Below, one piece after another: positions 24,236 through 37,033 of a stretch of DNA of 64,000 nucleotides. A program made the translations under genes and the position numbers. How positions within the stretch are numbered: position 1 is the stretch's first letter; each line of letters starts with the position of its first letter. The notes under the pieces are model-generated. The model ran no database searches, was not told the origin of the DNA, and saw only the letters and a program-made list of their open reading frames with translations. The stretch comes from Acanthosepion esculentum (taxonomy: Eukaryota; Mollusca; Cephalopoda; Sepiida; Sepiidae), in contig OZ038510.1 in NCBI GenBank assembly GCA_964036315.1, forward strand, positions 87,030,164 through 87,094,163, in the 5' to 3' direction.

Positions 24236-27200
24236 TTCTGGCACTGTCTCTTGGGTGGGGGGTCGTCTGCTTGGGACTTTCTGGGACTGTCTCCTGGTTG
24301 GGGGATCGTCTGCGTGGGACTTTCTGGGACTGGGGGTCGTCTGCGTGGGACTTTCTTGGACTGGGGGTCGTCTTCGTGGTTACTTTCTGGGACTGGGGGT
24401 CGTCTGCGTGGGACTTCCTGGGACTGTCTCCTGGGAGGGGGGTCGACTGTTTGGGACTTTGTGGGACTGTCTCCTGTGTGGGGGGTCGTATGCGTGGGAC
24501 TTTCTGGGACTGGGGGTCGTCTGCGTGGGACTTTCTGGGACTGGGAATCGTCTGTTTAGGACTACCTGGGACTGTCTCCTGGGTGGGGGGTCGTCTGTTT
24601 GGGACTTTCTGGGACTGTCTACTGTGGGGGGGGGTCGTCTGCGTGGGAATATCTGGGACTGGGGGTCGTCTGCGTGTGTGCTTTTTGGGACTGGGGGTCG
24701 TCTGCGTGGGACTTTCTGCGACTGTCTCCTGGGAGGGGGGTCGTCTGTTTGGGACTTTCTGGGAATGTCTCCTGGGTGTGGGGTTGTCTGCGTGGGACTT
24801 TCTGGGACTGTCTCCTGGGTGGGGGTCGTCTGCGTGGGACTTTCTGGGACTGGGGGTCGTCTGTTTGGGACTTTCTGGGACTGTCTACTGTGTGGGGGGT
24901 CGTCTGCGTGGGACTTTCTGGGACTGGGGGTCGTCTGCGTGTGACTTTCTTGGACTGGGTGTCGTATGGGTGGGACTTTCTGGGACTGGGGGTTGTCTGC
25001 GTGAGACTTTCTGGGACTGGGTGTCGTCTGCTTGGGATTACCTGGGACTGTCTCCTGGGTGGGGTGTCGTCTGTTTGGGAATTTCTGGGACTGTCTCCTG
25101 GTTGGGGAGTCCTATGCGTGGGACTTTCTGGGACTGGGGGTCGTCTGCGTGGGACTTTCTGGGACTGGGGTCGTCTGCTTGGGACTACCTGGGACTGTCT
25201 CCTGGGTGGGGGGTCGACTGTTTGGGACTTTCTGGGACTGTCTAATGTGGGGGGTGGTCGTCTGCGTGGGAATTTCTGGGACTGGGGGTCGTCTGCGTGT
25301 GTGCTTTCTGGGACTGGGGGTCGTCTGCGTGGGACTTTCTGGGACTGTCTCCTGGGTGGGGGGTCGTCTGCGTGGGACTTTCTGGGACTTGGGGTCGTCT
25401 GCGTGGGACATTCTGGCACTGTCTCCTGGGTCGGACTTTCTGGGACTGGAGGTGGTCTGCGTGGGACTTTCTGGGACTGTCTTTTTGGTGGGGGGTCGTC
25501 TGCGTGGGACTTTCTGTGACTGTCTCCAGGGTGGGGGGTCGTCTTCCTGGGACTTTCTGGGACTGGGGGTCGTCTGCGTGGTACTTTCTGGGTCTTGGGG
25601 TCGTCTGCGTGAGACATTCTGGCACTGTCTCTTGGGTGGGGGGTCGTCTGCTTGGGACTTTCTGGGACTGTCTCCTGGGTGGGGGATCGTCTGCGTGGGA
25701 CTTTCTGGGACTGGGGGTCGTCTGCGTGGGACTTTCTTGGACTGGGGGTCGTCTTCGTGGTTACTTTCTGGGACTGGGGGTCGTCTGCGTGGGACTTCCT
25801 GGGACTGTCTCCTGGGAGGGGGGTCGACTGTTTGGGACTTTGTGGGACTGTCTCCTGTGTGGGGGGTCGTATGCGTGGGACATTCTGAGACTGGGGGTCG
25901 TCTGCGTGGGACTTTCTGGGACTGGGAAACGTCTGTTTGGGACTACCTGGGACTGTCTCCTGGGTTGGGGGTCGTCTGCGTGGGAATTTCTGAGACTGGG
26001 GGTCGTCTGCGTGTTTGCTTTCTGGGACTGGGGGTCGTCTGCGTGGGACTATCTGCGACTGTCTCCTGGGAGCGGGGTCGTCTGTTTGGGACTTTCTGGG
26101 ACTGTCTCCTGGGTGGGGGGTTGTCTGCGTGGGACTTTCTCGGACTGTCTCCTGGGTGGGGGTCGTCTGCGTGGGACTTTCTGGGACTGGGGGTCGTCTG
26201 TTTGGGACTTTCTGGGACTGTCTACTGTGTGGGGTGTCGTCTGCGTGGGACTTTCTGTGACTGGGGGTCGTCTGCGTGGGACTTTCTTGGACTGGGGGTC
26301 GTATGGGTGGGACTTTCTGGGACTGGGGGTCGTCTGCGTGAGACTTTCTGGGACTGGGTGTCTTCTGCTTGGGATTACCTGGGACTGTCTCCTGGGTGGG
26401 GTGTCGTCTGTTTGGGAATTTCTGGGACTGTCTCCTGGTTGTGGGGTCCTATGCGTGGGACTTTCTGGGACTGGGGGTCGTCTGCGTGGGACTTTCTGGG
26501 ACTGGGGTCGTCTGCTTTGGACTACCTGGGTCTGTCTCCTGGGTGGGGTGTCGTTTGTTTGGGAATTTCTGGGACTGTCTACTGTGTTGGGGGTCGTCTG
26601 CGTGGGACTTTCTGGGACTGGGGGTCGTCTGCGTGGGACTTTCTGGGACTGTCTCCTGGGTAGGGGATCGTCTGTTTGGGACTTTCTGGGACTGACTACT
26701 GTGTGGGGGGTCGTCTGCGTGGGACTTTCTGGGACTGGTGGTCGTCTGCGTGGGACTTCCTGGGACTGTCTCCTGGGAGGGGCTCGACTGTTTGGGACTT
26801 TCTGGGACTGTCTCCTGGGTGGGGGGTCGTCTGCGTGGGACTTTCTGGGACTTGGGGTCGTCTGCGTGGGACATTCTGGCACTGTCTCCTGGGTGGGGGG
26901 TCGTCTGCTTGGGACATTCTGGGACTGTCTCCTGGGTGGGGGATCGTCTGCGTGGGACATTCTGGGACTGGGGGTCATCTGCGTGGGACTTTCTTGGACT
27001 GGGCGTCGTCTGCGTGGGACTTTCTGGGACTGGAGGTCGTCTGCGTGGGGCTTTCTGGGACTCGGGGTCGTCTGCGTGGGTACTTTCTTGGACTGGGGAT
27101 CGTCTTCATGGGACTTCCTGGGACTGTCTCCTGGGAGGGTGGTCGACTGTTTGGGACTTTCTGGGACTGTCTCCTGGGTGGGGGTAATCTGCGTGGGACT

Positions 27201-27914
27201 TTCTGGGACTGGAGGTTGTCTGTTTGGGACTTTCTGGGACGGTCTACTGTGTGGGGGGTCGTCTGCGTGGGACTTTCTGGGACTGGGGGTCGTCTGCCTG
27301 GGAATTTCTTGTACTGGTGGTCGTATGCGTGGGACTTTCTGGGAATGGAGGTCGTCTGCGTGAGACTTTCTGGGACTAGAGGTCGTCTGCGTGGGACTTT
27401 CTGAGACTGTCTCCTGGGTGGGGGATCGTCTGCGTGGGACATTCTGGGACTGGAGGTCGTCTGCGTGGGACTTTCTGGGACTGGGGGTCGTCTGCGTGGG
27501 TTCTTTCTGGGACTGGGGGTCGTCTGCATGAGACTTCCTGGGACTGTCTCCTGGGAGGGGGGTCGACTGTTTGGGACTTTCTGGGACTGTCTACTGTGGG
27601 GGGTGGTCGTCTGCGTGGGAATTTCTGGGACTGGGGGTCGTCTGCGTGTGTGCTTTCTGGGACTGGGAGTCGTCTGCGTGGGACTTACTGCGACTGTCTC
27701 CTGGGAGGTGGGTCGTCGGTTTGGGACTTTCTGGGACTGTCTCCTGGGTGGGGGGTTGTCTGCGTGGGACTTTCTGGGACTGTCTCCTGGGTGGGGGTCG
27801 TCTGCGTGGGACTTTCTGGGACTGGGGGTCGTCTGTTTGAGACTTTCTGGGACTGTCTACTGTGTGGGGGTCGTCTGCGTGGGACTTTCTGGGACTGGGG
27901 GTCGTCTGCGTGGG

Positions 27915-28680
27915 ACTTTCTTGGACTGGGGGTCGTATGGGTGGGACTTTCTGGGACTGGGGTTCGTCTGCGTGAGACTTTCTGGGACTGGGTGTCGTCT
28001 GCTTGGGATTACCTGGGACTGTCTCCTGGGTGGGGTGTCGTCTTTTGGGGAATTTCTGGGACTGTCTCCTGATTGGGGGGTCCTATGCGTGGGACTTTAT
28101 GGGACTGGGGGCCGTCTGCGTGGGACTTTCTGGGACTGGGGTCGTCTGCTTGGGACTACCTGGGACTGTCTCCTGGGTGGGGTGTCGTCTGTTTGGGAAT
28201 TTCTGGGACTGTCTACTGTGTTGGGGGTCGTCTGCGTGGGACTTTCTGGGACTGGGGGTCTTTTGCGTGGGACTTTCTGGGACTGGGGGTCGTATGGGTG
28301 GGACTTTCTGGGACTGGGGGTCGTCTGCGTGAGACTTTCTGGGACTGGGTGTCGTCTGCTTGGGAATACCTGGGACTGTCTCCTGGGTGGGGTGTCGTCT
28401 TTTTGGGAATTTCTGGGACTGTCTCCTGATTGGGGGGTCCTATGCGTGGGACTTTCTGGGACTGGGGGTCGTCTGCGTGGGACTTTCTGGGACTGGGGTC
28501 GTCTGCTTGGGACTACCTGGGACTGTCTCCTGGGTGGGGTGTCGTCTGTTTGGGAATTTCTGGGACTGTCTACTGTGTTGGGGGTCGTCTGCGTGGGACT
28601 TTCTGGGACTGGGGGTCGTTTGCGTGGGACTTTCTGGGACTGTCTCCTGGGTAGGGGGTCGTCTGTTTGGGACTTTCTGG
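27915..28680. repeat. 357-bp tandem duplication within S1
   Basis: A module with GGGATTACCTGGG or its variant GGGAATACCTGGG, then TCTTTTTGGGGAA or its relative, then CTCCTGATTGG and GGGTCCTATGCG, is present at about 28003-28332 and again at about 28360-28686. The offset is 357 bp. The CTCCTGATTGG variant is shared by these two copies and not by the related copies elsewhere (which read CTCCTGGTTGG), so they arose from each other. Confidence 0.75.
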
Positions 28681-31600
28681 GACTGACTACTGTGTGGGGG
28701 GTCGTCTGCGTGGGACTTTCTGGGACTCGGGGTCGTCTGCGTGGGACTTTCTTGGACTGGTGGTCGTCTGCGTGGGACTTTCTCGGACTAGAGGTCGTCT
28801 GCGTGGGTACTTTCTGGGACTGGGGGTCGTCTGCGTGGGACTTTCTGGGACTGTCTCCTGGGAGGGGGGTCGTCCTTTTGGGACATTCTGGGACTGTCTC
28901 CAGGGTGAAGGCTCGTCTGCGTGTGACTTTCTGGGACTGACTCCTGGGTGGGGGTCGTCTGCGTGGGACTTTCTGGAACTCGAGGTCGTCTGCGTGGGAC
29001 TTTCTGGGACAGTCTCCTGGGTGGGGGGTCGTCTGCGTGGGACTTTCTGGGACTGTCTCCTGGGTGGGGGTCTTCCTTGTGGGACTTTCTGGGACTGGGG
29101 GTCTTCTTCGTGGCACTTTCTGTGACTGGGGGTCGTCGGCGTGGTTACTTTCTAGGACTGGGTGTCGTCGGCGTGGGACTTCCTGGGACTGTCTCCTGGG
29201 AGGGGGGTCGACGTTTTTGGACTTTCTGGGACTGTCTCCTGGGTTGGGGGTCGTCTGTGTGGGACTTTCTGGGACTGGGGGTCGTCTGCGTGGGACTTCC
29301 TGGGACTGTCTCCTGGGAGGGGGGTCGACTGTTTGTGACTTTCTGGGACTTTCTCCTGGGTGGGGGGTCGTCTGCGTGGGACTTTCTTGGACTGGGGGTC
29401 GTATGCGTGGGACTTTCTGGCACTGTCTCCTGGGTGGGGGGTCGTCTGCTTGGGACATTCTGGGACTGTCTCCTGGGTGGGGGATCGTCTGCGTGGGACT
29501 TTCTGGGACTGGGGGTCATCTGCGTGGGACTTTCTTGGACTGGGCGTCGTCTGCGTGGGACTTTCTGGGACTGGAGGTCGTCTGCGTGGGGCTTTCTGGG
29601 ACTCGGGGTCGTCTGCGTGGGTACTTTCTTGGACTGGGGATCGTCTTCATGGGACTTCCTGGGACTGTCTCCTGGGAGGGTGGTCGACTGTTTGGGACTT
29701 TCTGGGACTGTCTCCTGGGTGGGGGTAATCTGCGTGGGACTTTCTGGGACTGGAGGTTGTCTGTTTGGGACTTTCTGGGACGGTCTACTGTGTGGGGGGT
29801 CGTCTGCGTGGGACTTTCTGGGACTGGGGGTCGTCTGCGTGGGACTTTCTTGGACTGGGGGTCGTCTGCGTGGGACTACCTGGGACTGGAGGTCGTCTGC
29901 GTGGGTACTTTCTGGGACTGGGGGTCGTCTGCGTGGGACTATCTGGGACTGTCTCCTCGGAGGGGGTCGTCTGTTTGGGACTTTCTGGGACTGTCTCCTG
30001 GGTGGGGGGTCGTCGGTGTGGGACTTTCTGGGAATGTCTCCTGGGTGGGGGTCGTCTACGTGGGTACTTTCTGGGACTGGGGGTCGTCTGCGTGGGACTA
30101 CCTCGGACTGTTTTCTGGGTGGGGGGTCGTCCGTGTGGGACTTTCTGGGACTGGGGGTCGTCTGCGTGGGACTACCTGGGACTGTCTACTGTGTGGGGGG
30201 TCGTCTGCGTGGGACTTTCTGGGACTGGGGGTCGTCTGCGTGGGACTTCCTGGGACTGTCTCCTGGGAGGGGGGTCGACTGTTTGGGACTTTCTGGGACT
30301 GTCTCCTGGGTGGGGGGTTGTCTGCGTGGGACTTTCTGGGACTGTCTCCTGGGTGGGGGTCGTCTGCGTTGGATTTTCTGGGACTGGGGTCGTCTGTTTG
30401 GGACTTTCTGGGACTGTCTACTGTGTGGGGGGTCGTCTGCGTGGGACTTTCTGGGACTGGGGGTCGTCTGCGTGGGACTTTCTTGGACTGGGGGTCGTAT
30501 GGGTGGGACTTTCTGGGACTGTCTCCTGGGTGGGGTGTCGTCTGTTTGTGACTTTCTGGGACTTTCTCCTGGGTGGGGGGTCCTATGCGTGGGACTTTCT
30601 TGGACTGGGGGTCGTCTGCGTGGGACTTTCTGGGACTGTCTCCTGGGTGGGGGGTCGTCTGCGTGGGACTTTCTGGGATTGTCTCCAGGGTGGGGGGGTC
30701 GTCTGCGTGGGACATTCTGGGACTGGGGGTCGTCTGCGTGGGACTTCCTGGGACTGTCTCCTGGGAGGGGGTCGACGTTTTTGGACTTTCTGGGATTGTC
30801 TCCTGGGTTGGGGGTCGTCTGCGTGGGACTTTCTGGGACTGTCTCCTGGGTGGGGGGTCGTCTGCGTGGGACTTTCTGGGATTGTCTCCAGGGTGGGGGG
30901 GTCGTCTGCGTGGGACATTCTGGGACTGGGTGTCGTCTGCGTGGGACTTCCTGGGACTGTCTCCTGGGCGGGGGGTCGACTGTTTGGTACTTTCTGGGAC
31001 TGTCTCCTGTGTGGGGTGTCGTATGCGTGGGACTTTCTGGGACTGGGGGGCGTCTGCGTGGGACTTTCTGGGACTGGGGGTCGTCTGCGTGGGACTACCT
31101 GGGACTGTCTTCTGAGTGGGGGGTCGTCTGTTTGGCACATTCTGGGACTGTCTACTGTGTGGGGGGTCGTCTGCGTGGGACTTTCTGGGAGTGGGGGTCG
31201 TCTGCGTGGGACTTTCTTGGACTGGGGGTCGTCTGCGTGGGACTACCTGGGACTGGAGGTCGTCTACGTGGGTACTTTCTGGGACTGGGGGTCGTCTGAG
31301 TGGGACTATCTGGGACTGTCTCCTCGGAGGGGGTCGTCTCTTTGGGACTTTCTGGGACTGTCTCCTGGGTGGGGGGTTGTCTGCGTGGGACTTTCTGGGA
31401 CTGTCTCCTGGGTGGGGGTCGTCTGCGTGGGATTTTCTGGGACTGGGGGTCGTCTGTTTGGGACTTTCTGGGACTGTCTACTGTGTGGGGGGGTCGTCTG
31501 CGTGGGAATTTCTGGGACTGGGGGTCGTCTGCGTGGGACTACCTGGGACTGGAGGTCGTCTGCGTGGGTACTTTCTGGGACTGGGGGTCGTCTGCGTGGG

Positions 31601-33990
31601 ACTATCTGGGACTGTCTCCTCGGAGGGGGTCGTCTGTTTGGGACTTTCTGGGACTGTCTCCTGGGTGGGGGGTCGTCGGTGTGGGACTTTCTGGGAATGT
31701 CTCCTGGGTGGGGGTCGTCTACGTGCGTACTTTCTGGGACTGGGGGTCGTCTGCGTGGGACTACCTGGGACTGTTTTCTGGGTGGGGGGTCGTCTGTGTG
31801 GGACTTTCTGGGACTGTCTCCTGGGTGGGGGTCGTCTGCGTGGGTACTTTCTGGGACTGGGGGTCGTCTGCGTGGGACTACCTTGGACTGTCTACTGTGT
31901 GGGGGGTCGTCTGCGTGGGACTTTCTGGGACTGGGGGTCGTCTGCGTGGGACTTCCTGGGACTGTCTCCTGGGAGGGGGGTCGACTGTTTGGGACTTTCT
32001 GGGACTGTCTCCTGGGTGGGGGGTTGTCTGCGTGGGACTTTCTGGGACTGTCTCCTGGGTGGGGGTCGTCTGCGTGGGATTTTCTGGGACTGGGGGTCGT
32101 CTGTTTGGGACTTTCTGGGACTGTCTACTGTGTGGGGGGTCGTCTGCGTGGGACTTTCTGGGACTGGGGGTCGTCTGCGTGGGACTTTCTTGGACTGGGG
32201 GTCGTATGGGTGGGACATTCTGGGACTGGGGGTCGTCTGCGTGAGACTTTCTGGGACTGGGTCTCGTCTGCTTGGGATTACCTGGGACTGTCTCCTGGGT
32301 GGGGTGTCGTCTGTTTGGGAATTTCTGGGACTGTCTCCTGGTTGGGGGGGGTCCTATGCGTGGGACTTTCTGGGACTGGGGGTCGTCTGCGTGGGACTTT
32401 CTGGGACTGGGGTCGTCTGTTTGGGACTTTCTGGGACTGTCTCCTGGGTGGGGGGTCGTCGGTGTGGGACTTTCTGGGAATGTCTCCTGGGTGGGGGTCG
32501 TCTTCGTGGGTACTTTCTGGGACTGGGGGTCGTCTGCGTGGGACTACCTGGGACTGTTTTCTGGGTGGGGGTCGTCTGCGTGGGTACTTTCTGGGACTGG
32601 GGGTCGTCTGCGTGGGACTACCATGGACTGTCTACTGTGTGGGGGGTCGTCTGCGTGGGACTTTCTGGGACTGGGGGTCGTCTGCGTGGGACTTCCTGGG
32701 ACTGTCTCCTGGGAGGGGGGTCGACTGTTTGGGACTTTCTGGGACTGTCTCCTGGGTGGGGGGTTGTCTGCGTGGGACTTTCTGGGACTGTCTCCTGGGT
32801 GGGGGTCGTCTGCGTGGGGTTTTCTGGGACTGGGGGTCGTCTGTTTGGGACTTTCTGGGACTGTATACTGTGTGGGGGGTCGTCTGCGTGGGACTTTCTG
32901 GGACTGGGGGTCGTCTGCGTGGGACTTTCTTGGACTGGGGGTCGTATGTGTGGGACTTTCTGGGACTGGGGGTCGTCTGCGTGAGACTTTCTGGGACTGG
33001 GTGTCGTCTGCTTGGGATTACCTGGGACTGTCTCCTGGGTGGGGTGTCGTCTGTTTGGGAATTTCTGGGACTGTCTCCTGGTTGGGGGGTCCTATGCGTG
33101 GGACTTTCTGTGACTGGGGGTCGTCTGCGTGGGACTTTCTGGGACTGGGGTCGTCTGCTTGGGACTACCTGGGACTGTCTCCTGGGTGGGGTGTCGTCTG
33201 TTTGGGAATTTCTGGGACTGTCTACTGTGTTGGGGGTCGTCTGCGTGGGACTTTCTGGGACTGGGGGTCGTCTGCGTGGGACTTTCTGGGACTGTCTCCT
33301 GTGTAGGGGGTCGTCTGTTTGGGACTTTCTGGGACTGACTACTGTGTGGGGGGTCGTCTGCGTGTGACTTTCTGGGACTCGGGGACGTCTGCGTGGGACT
33401 TTCTTGGACTGGGGGTCGTCTGCGTGGGACTTTCTCGGACTAGAGGTCGTCTGCGTGGGAACTTTCTGGGACTGGGGGTCGTCTGTGTGGGACTTTCTGG
33501 GACTGTCTCCTGGGAGGGGGGTCGTCCTTTTGGGACATTCTGGGACTGTCTCCAGGGTGAAGGCTCGTCTGCGTGTGACTTTCTGGGACTGACTCCTGGG
33601 TGGGGGTCGTCTGCGTGGGACTTTCTGGAACTCGAGGTCGTCTGCGTGGGACTTTCTGGGACAGTCTCCTGGGTGGGGGGTCGTCTGCGTGGGACATTCT
33701 TGGACTGTCTCCTGGGTGGGGGTCTTCCTTGTGGGACTTTCTGGGACTGGGGGTCTTCTTCGTGGGACTTTCTGTGACTTTGGGTCGTCTGCGTGGTTAC
33801 TTTCTAGGACTGGGTGTCGTCGGCGTGGGACTTCCTGGGACTGTCTCCTGGGAGGGGGGTCGACGTTTTTGGACTTTCTGGGACTGTCTCCTGGGTTGGG
33901 GGTCGTCTGTGTGGGACTTTCTGGGACTGGGGGTCGTCTGCGTGGGACTTCCTGGGACTGTCTCCTGGGAGGGGGGTCGACTGTTTGTGA
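28430..33990. repeat. Duplicated 0.9-kb module spaced 4,652 bp apart within S1
   Basis: About 28430-29340 matches about 33080-33990 at a constant offset of 4652 bp. Shared private variants include TCTCGGACTAGAGG (28781 and 33433), CCAGGGTGAAGGCTCG, GGAACTCGAGGTCG and TCGACGTTTTTGG. The second copy has its own substitutions, for example GGGGACGTCTGCG near 33380. The two modules may mark the ends of a 4.65-kb higher-order unit whose interior has since been rearranged. Only the two end modules are supported as homologous. Confidence 0.75.
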
Positions 33991-36145
33991 CTTTCTGGGA
34001 TTGTCTCCAGGGTGGGGGGTTCGTCTGCGTGGGACATTCTGGGACTGGGGGTCGTCTGCGTGGGACTTCCTGGGACTGTCTCCTGGGAGGGGGGTCGACT
34101 GTTTGGGACTTTCTTGGACTGACTCCTGGGTGGGTGGTCGTCTGCGTGGGACTTTCTGGGACTGTCTCCTGGGTGGGGGGTCGTCTGCGAGGGACTTTCT
34201 GGGATTGTCTCCAGGGTGGGGGGGTCGTCTGCGTGGGACATTCTGGGACTGGGGGTCGTCTGCGTGGGACTTCCTGGGACTGTCTCCTGGGAGGGGGGTC
34301 GACTGTTTGGGACTTTCTTGGACTGACTCCTGGGTGGGGGGTCGTCTGCGTGGGACTTTCTGGGATTGTCTCCAGGGTGGGGGGGTCGTCTGCGTGGGAC
34401 ATTCTGGGACTGGAGGTCGTCTGCGTGGGTACTTTTTGGGACTGGGGGTCGTCTGCGTGGGACTTCCTGGGACTGTCTCCTGGGCGGGGGGTCGACTGTT
34501 TGGTACTTTCTGGGACTGTCTCCTGTGTGGGGTGTCGTATGCGTGGGACTTTCTGGGACTGGGGGTCGTCTGCGTGGGACTACCTGGGACTGTCTTCTGA
34601 GTGGGGGGTCGTCTGTTTGGGACTTTCTGTGACTGTCTACTGTGTGGGGGGTCGTCTGCGTGGGACTTTCTGGGACTGGGGGTCGTCTGCGTGGGACTTT
34701 CTTGGACTGGGGGTCGTCTGCGTGGGACTACCTGGGACTGGAGGTCGTCTGCGTGGGTACTTTCTGGGACTGGGGGTCGTCTGCGTGGGACTATCTGGGA
34801 CTGTCTCCTGGGAGGGGGTCGTCTGTTTGGGACTTTCTGGGACTGTCTCCTGGGTGGGGGGTCGTCGGTGTGGGACTTTCTGGGAATGTCTCCTGGGTGG
34901 GGGTCGTCTACGTGGGTACTTTCTGGGACTGGCGGTCGTCTGCGTGGGACTACCTGGGACTGTTTTCTGGGTGGGGGGTCGTCTGTGTGGGACTTTCTGG
35001 GACTGTCTCCTGGGTGGGGGTCGTCTGCGTGTGTACTTTCTTGGACTGGGTGTCGTCTGCGTGGGACTACCTGGGACTGTCTACTGTGTGGGGGGTCGTC
35101 TGCGTGGGACTTTCTGGGACTGGGGGTCGTCTGCGTGGGACTTCCTGGGACTGTCTCCTGGGAGGGGGGTCGACTGTTTGGGTCTTTCTGGGACTGTCTC
35201 CTGGGTGGGGGGTTGTCTGCGTGGGACTTTCTGGGTCTGTCTCCTGGTTGGGGGTCTTCTGCGTGGGATTTTCTGGGACTGGGGGTCGTCTGTTTGGGAC
35301 TTTCTGGGACTGTCTACTGTGTGGGGGGTCGTCTGCGTGGGACTTTCTGGGACTGGGGGTCGTCTGCGTGGGACTACCTGGGACTGTCTTCTGAGTGGGG
35401 GGTTGTCTGTTTGGGACTTTCTGGGACTGTCTACTGTGTGGGGGGTCGTCTGCGTGGGATTTTCTGGTACTGGGGGTTGTCTGCGTGGGACTTTCTTGGA
35501 CTGGGGGTCGTCTGCGTGGGACTACCTGGGACTGGAGGTCGTCTGCGTGGGTACTTTCTGGGACTGGGGGTCGTCTGCGTGGGACTTTCTGGGACTGTCT
35601 CCTCGGAGGGGGTCGTCTGTTTGGGACTTTCTGGGACTGTCTCCTGGGTGGGGGTCGTCTACGTGGGTACTTTCTGGGACTGGCGGTCGTCTGCGTGGGA
35701 CTACCTGGGACTGTTTTCTGGGTGGGGGGTCGTCTGTGTGGGACTTTCTGGGACTGTCTCCTGGGTGGGGGTCGTCTGCGTGGGTACTTTCTGGGACTGG
35801 GGGTCGTCTGCGTGGGACTACCTGGGACTGTCTACTGTGTGGGGGGTCGTCTGCGTGGGACTTTCTGGGACTGGGGGTCGTCTGCGTGGGACTTCCTGAG
35901 ACTGTCTCCTGGGAGGGGGGTCGACTGTTTGGGTCTTTCTGGGACTGTCTCCTGGGTGGGGGGTTGTCTGCGTGGGACTTTCTGGGTCTGTCTCCTGGTT
36001 GGGGGTCTTCTGCGTGGGATTTTCTGGGACTGGGGGTCGTCTGTTTGGGACTTTCTGGGACAGTCTACTGTGTGGGGGGTCGTCTGCGTGGGACTTTCTG
36101 GGACTGGGGGTCGTCTGCGTGGGACTACCTGGGACTGTCTTCTGA

Positions 36146-37033
36146 GTGGGGGGTTGTCTGTTTGGGACTTTCTGGGACTGTCTACTGTGTGGGGGGTCGT
36201 CTGCGTGGGATTTTCTGGGACTGGGGGTTGTCTGCGTGGGACTTTCTTGGACTGGGGGTCGTCTGCGTGGGACTACCTGGGACTGGAGGTCGTCTGCGTG
36301 GGTACTTTCTGGGACTGGGGGTCGTCTGCGTGGGACTTTCTGGGACTGTCTCCTCGGAGGGGGTCGTCTGTTTGGGACTTTCTGGGACTGTCTCCTGGGT
36401 GGGGGTCGTCTACGTGGGTACTTTCTGGGACTGGGGGTCGTCTGCGTGGGACTACCTCGGACTGTTTTCTGGGTGGGGGGTCGTCTGTGTGGGACTTTCT
36501 GCGACTGTCTCCTGGGTGGGGGTCGTCTGCGTGGGTACTTTCTGGGACTGGGGGTCGTCTGCGTGGGACTACCTGGGACTGTCTTCTGAGTGGGGGGTTG
36601 TCTGTTTGGGACTTTCTGGGACTGTCTACTGTGTGGGGGGTCGTCTGCGTGGGATTTTCTGGGACTGGGGGTTGTCTGCGTGGGACTTTCTTGGACTGGG
36701 GGTCGTCTGCGTGGGACTACCTGGGACTGGAGGTCGTCTGCGTGGGTACTTTCTGGGACTGGGGGTCGTCTGCGTGGGACTTTCTGGGACTGTCTCCTCG
36801 GAGGGGGTCGTCTGTTTGGGACTTTCTGGGACTGTCTCCTGGGTGGGGGTCGTCTACGTGGGTACTTTCTGGGACTGGGGGTCGTCTGCGTGGGACTACC
36901 TCGGACTGTTTTCTGGGTGGGGGGTCGTCTGTGTGGGACTTTCTGCGACTGTCTCCTGGGTGGGGGTCGTCTGCGTGGGTACTTTCTGGGACTGGGGGTC
37001 GTCTGCGTGGGACTACCTGGGACTGTCTACTGT
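36146..37033. repeat. 444-bp tandem duplication
   Basis: The segment 36146-36589 is repeated directly as 36590-37033 with essentially the same monomer series. Each copy begins at the GGGGGGTTGTCTGTTTGGG monomer and runs through GGGACTACCTGGG, CTCCTCGGAGGGGG, GTCTACGTGGGTACT and GGACTGTTTTCTGGG. A related, less similar copy begins at 35395, giving a 751-bp spacing. The downstream 2,574-bp HOR copy has only one 444-bp unit at the matching place (39164), so this is a copy-number difference between HOR copies. Confidence 0.85.

Larger units (their letters stand above)
14200..29350. repeat. S1 sub-domain 2 with irregular 1.25-2.3 kb higher-order repeats
   Basis: The marker GGAGGTGGTC occurs at 14227, 15702, 17080, about 19393 (variant), 21054, 22308, 23799, 24067 and 25448. 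The intervals are about 1475, 1378, 2313, 1661, 1254, 1491, 268 and 1381 bp. From 15.7 kb on it is usually preceded by CTGGGTCGGACTTTCTGGG, a truncated long monomer. A second marker, GGGGTCCTATGCG, recurs at about 15241, 16617, 18931, 22592, 25113, 26450, 28084 and 28441. A third, GGGCGTCATCTGCG or its close variant, marks related modules at about 12594, 20211, 23031, 26970 and 29513. The modules are shared but shuffled, as expected from repeated unequal exchange. No gene is visible. Confidence 0.75.

Noticed and set aside
29765..33367. 1,200-codon plus-strand open frame, Gly/Trp/Leu/Cys-rich (similar ones at 15467-19144 and 33600-37187)
   Set aside because: Same repeat arithmetic. The apparent starts are chance ATG from GCATGG or GTATGCG variants.
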